From: Oegoconia quadripuncta
Lineage: Eukaryota; Arthropoda; Insecta; Lepidoptera; Autostichidae
Assembly (NCBI GenBank): GCA_949316235.1
Contig: OX438743.1
Span: forward strand, 21,201,771 to 21,265,770
Length of the DNA: 64,000 bases
Reading direction: 5' to 3'
This document shows positions 61,792 through 64,000 of this stretch, one piece after another (position 1 is the first letter of the stretch; the number at the start of each line of letters is the position of its first letter). The notes under the pieces were generated by a model. The model was given only the letters and a program-made list of their open reading frames with translations, was not told the origin of the DNA and did not search any database. The position numbers and the translations under genes are program-made.

Positions 61792-62126
61792 GCCGCCTCC
61801 GTGGCTCAATGTAAACAACATTGGGTTTACGATTCGGAGGTTGGGGGTTCGATCCCCAGCGGGATACATGTTTAAGTACTCGGTTTGGTTGGTGGTAGGG
61901 CATTTTAAATGTCCGCCTGGCTAGCTACCACCATCTTATCTGAATCTGCCGCCAAACAGCAATGTTAATAGCATTGTTGTGTTCCGGTTGTCAGAGATAA
62001 GATAGCCAGTACCCCAACTGTGTTGGGGTTTCCGGGTCAGTACGCTTCCACCTTCGACCTCATCTTCACTTAACATCAGGTGTGATTGAGGTCAAGTACG
62101 AACCCGACGTGCATAAAAAAAAAAAA
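61792..62126 (+). mobile_element. SINE-A, full length, near consensus
   Basis: The most complete copy (335 bp): GCCGCCTCCGTGGCTCAATG, GGGGGTTCGATCCCCAGCGG (B-box GGTTCGATCCC), CTCGGTTTGGTTGGTGGTAG, CTAGCTACCACCATCTTATC, CCGGTTGTCAGAGATAAG, GGGGTTTCCGGGTCAGTACG, TCATCTTCACTTAACATCAGG and a 12-base A-tail. A good type sequence for the family. Confidence 0.9.
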
Positions 62127-62276
62127 ACTGGATGGTCGCTCTGACCGCCAAACGGACATTGCTTGGCGAATACCGCTGAGCGAATTTTATCGTTTATAGG
62201 TTTCATCGCGGCAATCAACTAGTGAAGAGAGAGTCCTCGCCGCAGTGTGAACAGTCAGCGATGAACTATTAGGTCT

Positions 62277-62690
62277 TTACCTATTTTGAGTTTTTTTTCT
62301 TCGTTAATCATATGTACCAATTCCTGCAATTTTCAAAGCTATATCCAAATTTGTTTTTTATTTGGAAAATGGAATATTATTTCAAGGTTTCACATGAAAT
62401 ATTTTTAAATTTCTGGGCTAAATCACATTAAAAAAAATTTGAACAGAGCTCTTTTCATGTGCTTCCCAAAATCATTTCTTAGATTCGCTGAAACTTTTAT
62501 AAAGAGCTTACTTTTAAAAATTAACGCTGCCTATACTTAACTTAATGTTATCCGATAATACACACAAAGTTTAGCTAAATCTGGATTTGCCGTTCCCAAA
62601 AAAAAAACAAAAATGTTTGTATGGAGAAAACAGTCTTAATGAAATTCTTCATACAAAACGCCAATTTCATAGGTAAGGACCTATATATCT
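62277..62690. mobile_element. MITE-F copy 4, both ends present
   Basis: Starts TAGGTCTTTACCTATTTTGAG and ends CAATTTCATAGGTAAGGACCTA. The outer ~15 bases are inverted repeats. Its ~415-bp body agrees with the copies at 27.2, 33.4 and 48.4 kb. Confidence 0.82.
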
Positions 62691-62747
62691 CTCTCTTTTG
62701 CCGACACGGGATCTTTATCTTTTGTTCGTTTCTTGAGCGAGAAATTA

Positions 62748-62901
62748 GGAGGCGATTCGGATGTACACCAACTAAACTAAAACCAGTTTTCGAGTGGTGC
62801 CGTCGCACCGTACTGTTCCAGGGAGAAAGAGACAGTACTACTTTAAAACTGATTTAGTTTAGTTTAGTTTTGTTAGTGTACATCCGAATCGACACCTTAG
62901 T
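62748..62901. mobile_element. MITE-2 copy 2
   Basis: GAGGCGATTCGGATGTACACC (left) and GTGTACATCCGAATCGACACC (right) are inverted, and TTAG flanks both sides as a possible 4-bp target duplication. It lies inverted relative to copy 1 at 12.5 kb in its inner AGAAAGAGACAGTACT part. Confidence 0.75.
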
Positions 62902-63255
62902 AGATAGCTAATCGCTTCGCGCCCTTGGTGGAACTAGAGCCTTACGCTTCTCGTGCGGTTGGCTGTACAATATAATCATGTTCTATTTAATTTTGTATGA
63001 ATATCGATTCATGACGGGTCGTAAGCCAAGGTGAGTAAACGTCATAATTACGTCACAGTAGATTTTCGTTCGATCTAGTTAATTACTATAATTATTATGA
63101 CAAACTCTATAAGTGTATGTATATAGTTTTAAGTTTACTACATGGAACGGTAATTAACAGACAGATAGACTGTAGTGTTTTGTAATATTAGTCTGAAATT
63201 AAATGAAATATATTTATTTGAACTAAATATGGTATTTACAAACGAATGTTTTTAA
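62902..63255. other. Unassigned
   Basis: No recognised repeat or gene in this ~350-bp stretch. Confidence 0.3.
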
Positions 63256-63257
63256 CC

Positions 63258-63334
63258 GCCTCTGGCTAAATGTAAACAACATAGGGTTTACGAATCGGAG
63301 GTCGCAGGTTCGATCCCCAGCGGAGTACATATTT
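63258..63334 (+). mobile_element. SINE-A head only
   Basis: ACCGCCTCTGGCTAAATGTAAAC, CGCAGGTTCGATCCCCAGC, ending at GTACATATTTA. It is followed by ~375 bp of unrelated DNA and then another head fragment. Confidence 0.7.
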
Positions 63335-63335
63335 A

Positions 63336-63711
63336 TGACACTAGGGATCACAGGCTGAACAAACGCCTCCCCCAAAAATTTCCACATTCGTCCATTTTCC
63401 ATATGATATACTAGTTTTCCGTTCGCGACTTCGGCTGTATGAAACAACTTTATCGCGAATGGTACTTAAGCAGTCGAACCTTGGACCACGGCTGCACCAA
63501 TGACGCTGTAGCCCGTCACTGGTATAACAAGCTGCTTTTGACGATGTCCTTGGGAATTCATAGCAGCTATACACGCCCCCATTCTTGGAACCTCCTCCCA
63601 CTGAGAGAGGGTATGGGCCAGAGTCCACCGTTGGGCCTCAGTGTGGATTGGTGTATTTATGTCAGAATAGTGGCAACCTGACAGTCAGTGTTTTTAATGG
63701 AAATGAACCGG
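63336..63711. other. Unassigned block between two SINE-A heads
   Basis: Frames are open on both strands for 75-95 codons (63341-63628 minus, 63439-63681 plus) but I recognise neither. The block could be a fragment of a captured gene or an element. Confidence 0.3.
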
Positions 63712-63800
63712 ATAAAACATAGCGTTTACGAATCGGAGGTCGCGGGTTCGATCCCCATCGGTGTACATATTTAGTACTCGGTTTGGTTGGTTGTAGGCCA
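63712..63800 (+). mobile_element. SINE-A head and early body
   Basis: AACATAGCGTTTACGAATCGG, GCGGGTTCGATCCCCATCGG, GTACATATTTAGTACTCGG, TTTGGTTGGTTGTAGG. It fades out before CACCTTATCTAAGGC. Confidence 0.68.
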
Positions 63801-64000
63801 TTTTGTTTAGTTACTTTTATTAGTAAACACCACCTTATCTAAGGCCCGAATTACAGAATGTTACTTAAACAGGGATCTCCGCTTGAGGACAGTAAAAAAT
63901 AGACAGCTTTATGTAATTTGCATCTCTTTCTAACTATGCTCAAGCGCAGATCTGCCGTCAAAAAGTCGAAGAAACACCTGATCCAACAAACGAGGGCAGT

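Noticed and set aside
63341..63681. Host exon on either strand
   Set aside because: Both strands are open with no motif, no splice-site support and SINE heads on both sides. Left as unassigned.

Overview
This looks like nuclear DNA from an insect, most probably a moth or butterfly (Lepidoptera). The organism call is an inference. The window is AT-rich and gene-poor and is packed with short interspersed repeats. Several match, from memory, the style of lepidopteran SINE and LINE families: tRNA-headed SINEs, a CATCGTGAG/CTGCAGTGGGATG-type SINE, RTE, Jockey/CR1-type and R1-type LINE fragments, and BEL/Pao- or gypsy-style LTR remnants. I see no multi-exon host gene, no rRNA gene and no convincing functional tRNA gene. 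All tRNA-like sequences are SINE heads or primer-binding sites.

Layout. 0.1-3 kb: an internally deleted LINE on the minus strand, in which a PHD-finger/coiled-coil ORF1 is fused in frame to the back half of a reverse transcriptase (RT). 3.7-9.5 kb: three copies of a short poly(A)-tailed element with a conserved 61-codon frame, mixed with SINE-A copies and a LINE-J 3' fragment. 9.6-12.7 kb: RTE-like relic, LTR-like block, LINE 3' ends and a MITE. 13.2-17.3 kb: a young LTR element with ~573-bp LTRs that differ by three substitutions. It has no recognisable gag-pol and carries a 93-bp minisatellite. 18-19.3 kb: two LINE C-terminal relics. 20.9-24.7 kb: two arrays of a 31/62-bp tandem repeat. The second array lies in a 552-bp insertion flanked by CAGTA duplications, inside an RTE relic that also carries another insertion.

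26-41 kb: an RTE relic, MITEs, SINEs, LINE-J relics, fragments of an unfamiliar mobile-element protein (family X, QRGN(A/S)AS motif), an LTR with a tRNA-Tyr-type primer site, a LINE whose endonuclease start is joined to its RT end, and a 16-bp minisatellite. 41.7-43.4 kb: a GC-rich, rearranged R1-like element containing a 132-bp duplication split by a CA repeat. 43.8-45.4 kb: a SINE-B cluster, a long CA repeat, a perfect 230-bp inverted repeat and an OTU-protease fragment. 46-56 kb: SINEs, LINE ends, palindromes and another family X copy. 56.7-58.9 kb: a 5'-truncated R1-clade LINE with a long intact RT/zinc-knuckle frame and a ~10-11-bp target-site duplication. 59-64 kb: LINE-J, SINE-A, SINE-B and MITE copies.

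The elements relate as hosts and passengers. LINEs supply RT and endonuclease, and SINEs and short poly(A) elements probably borrow that machinery. SINE-A shares its 3' end with a LINE present here (LINE-E). Names such as SINE-A, LINE-J and family X are local labels. Clade assignments rest on motifs read by eye, without database searches.
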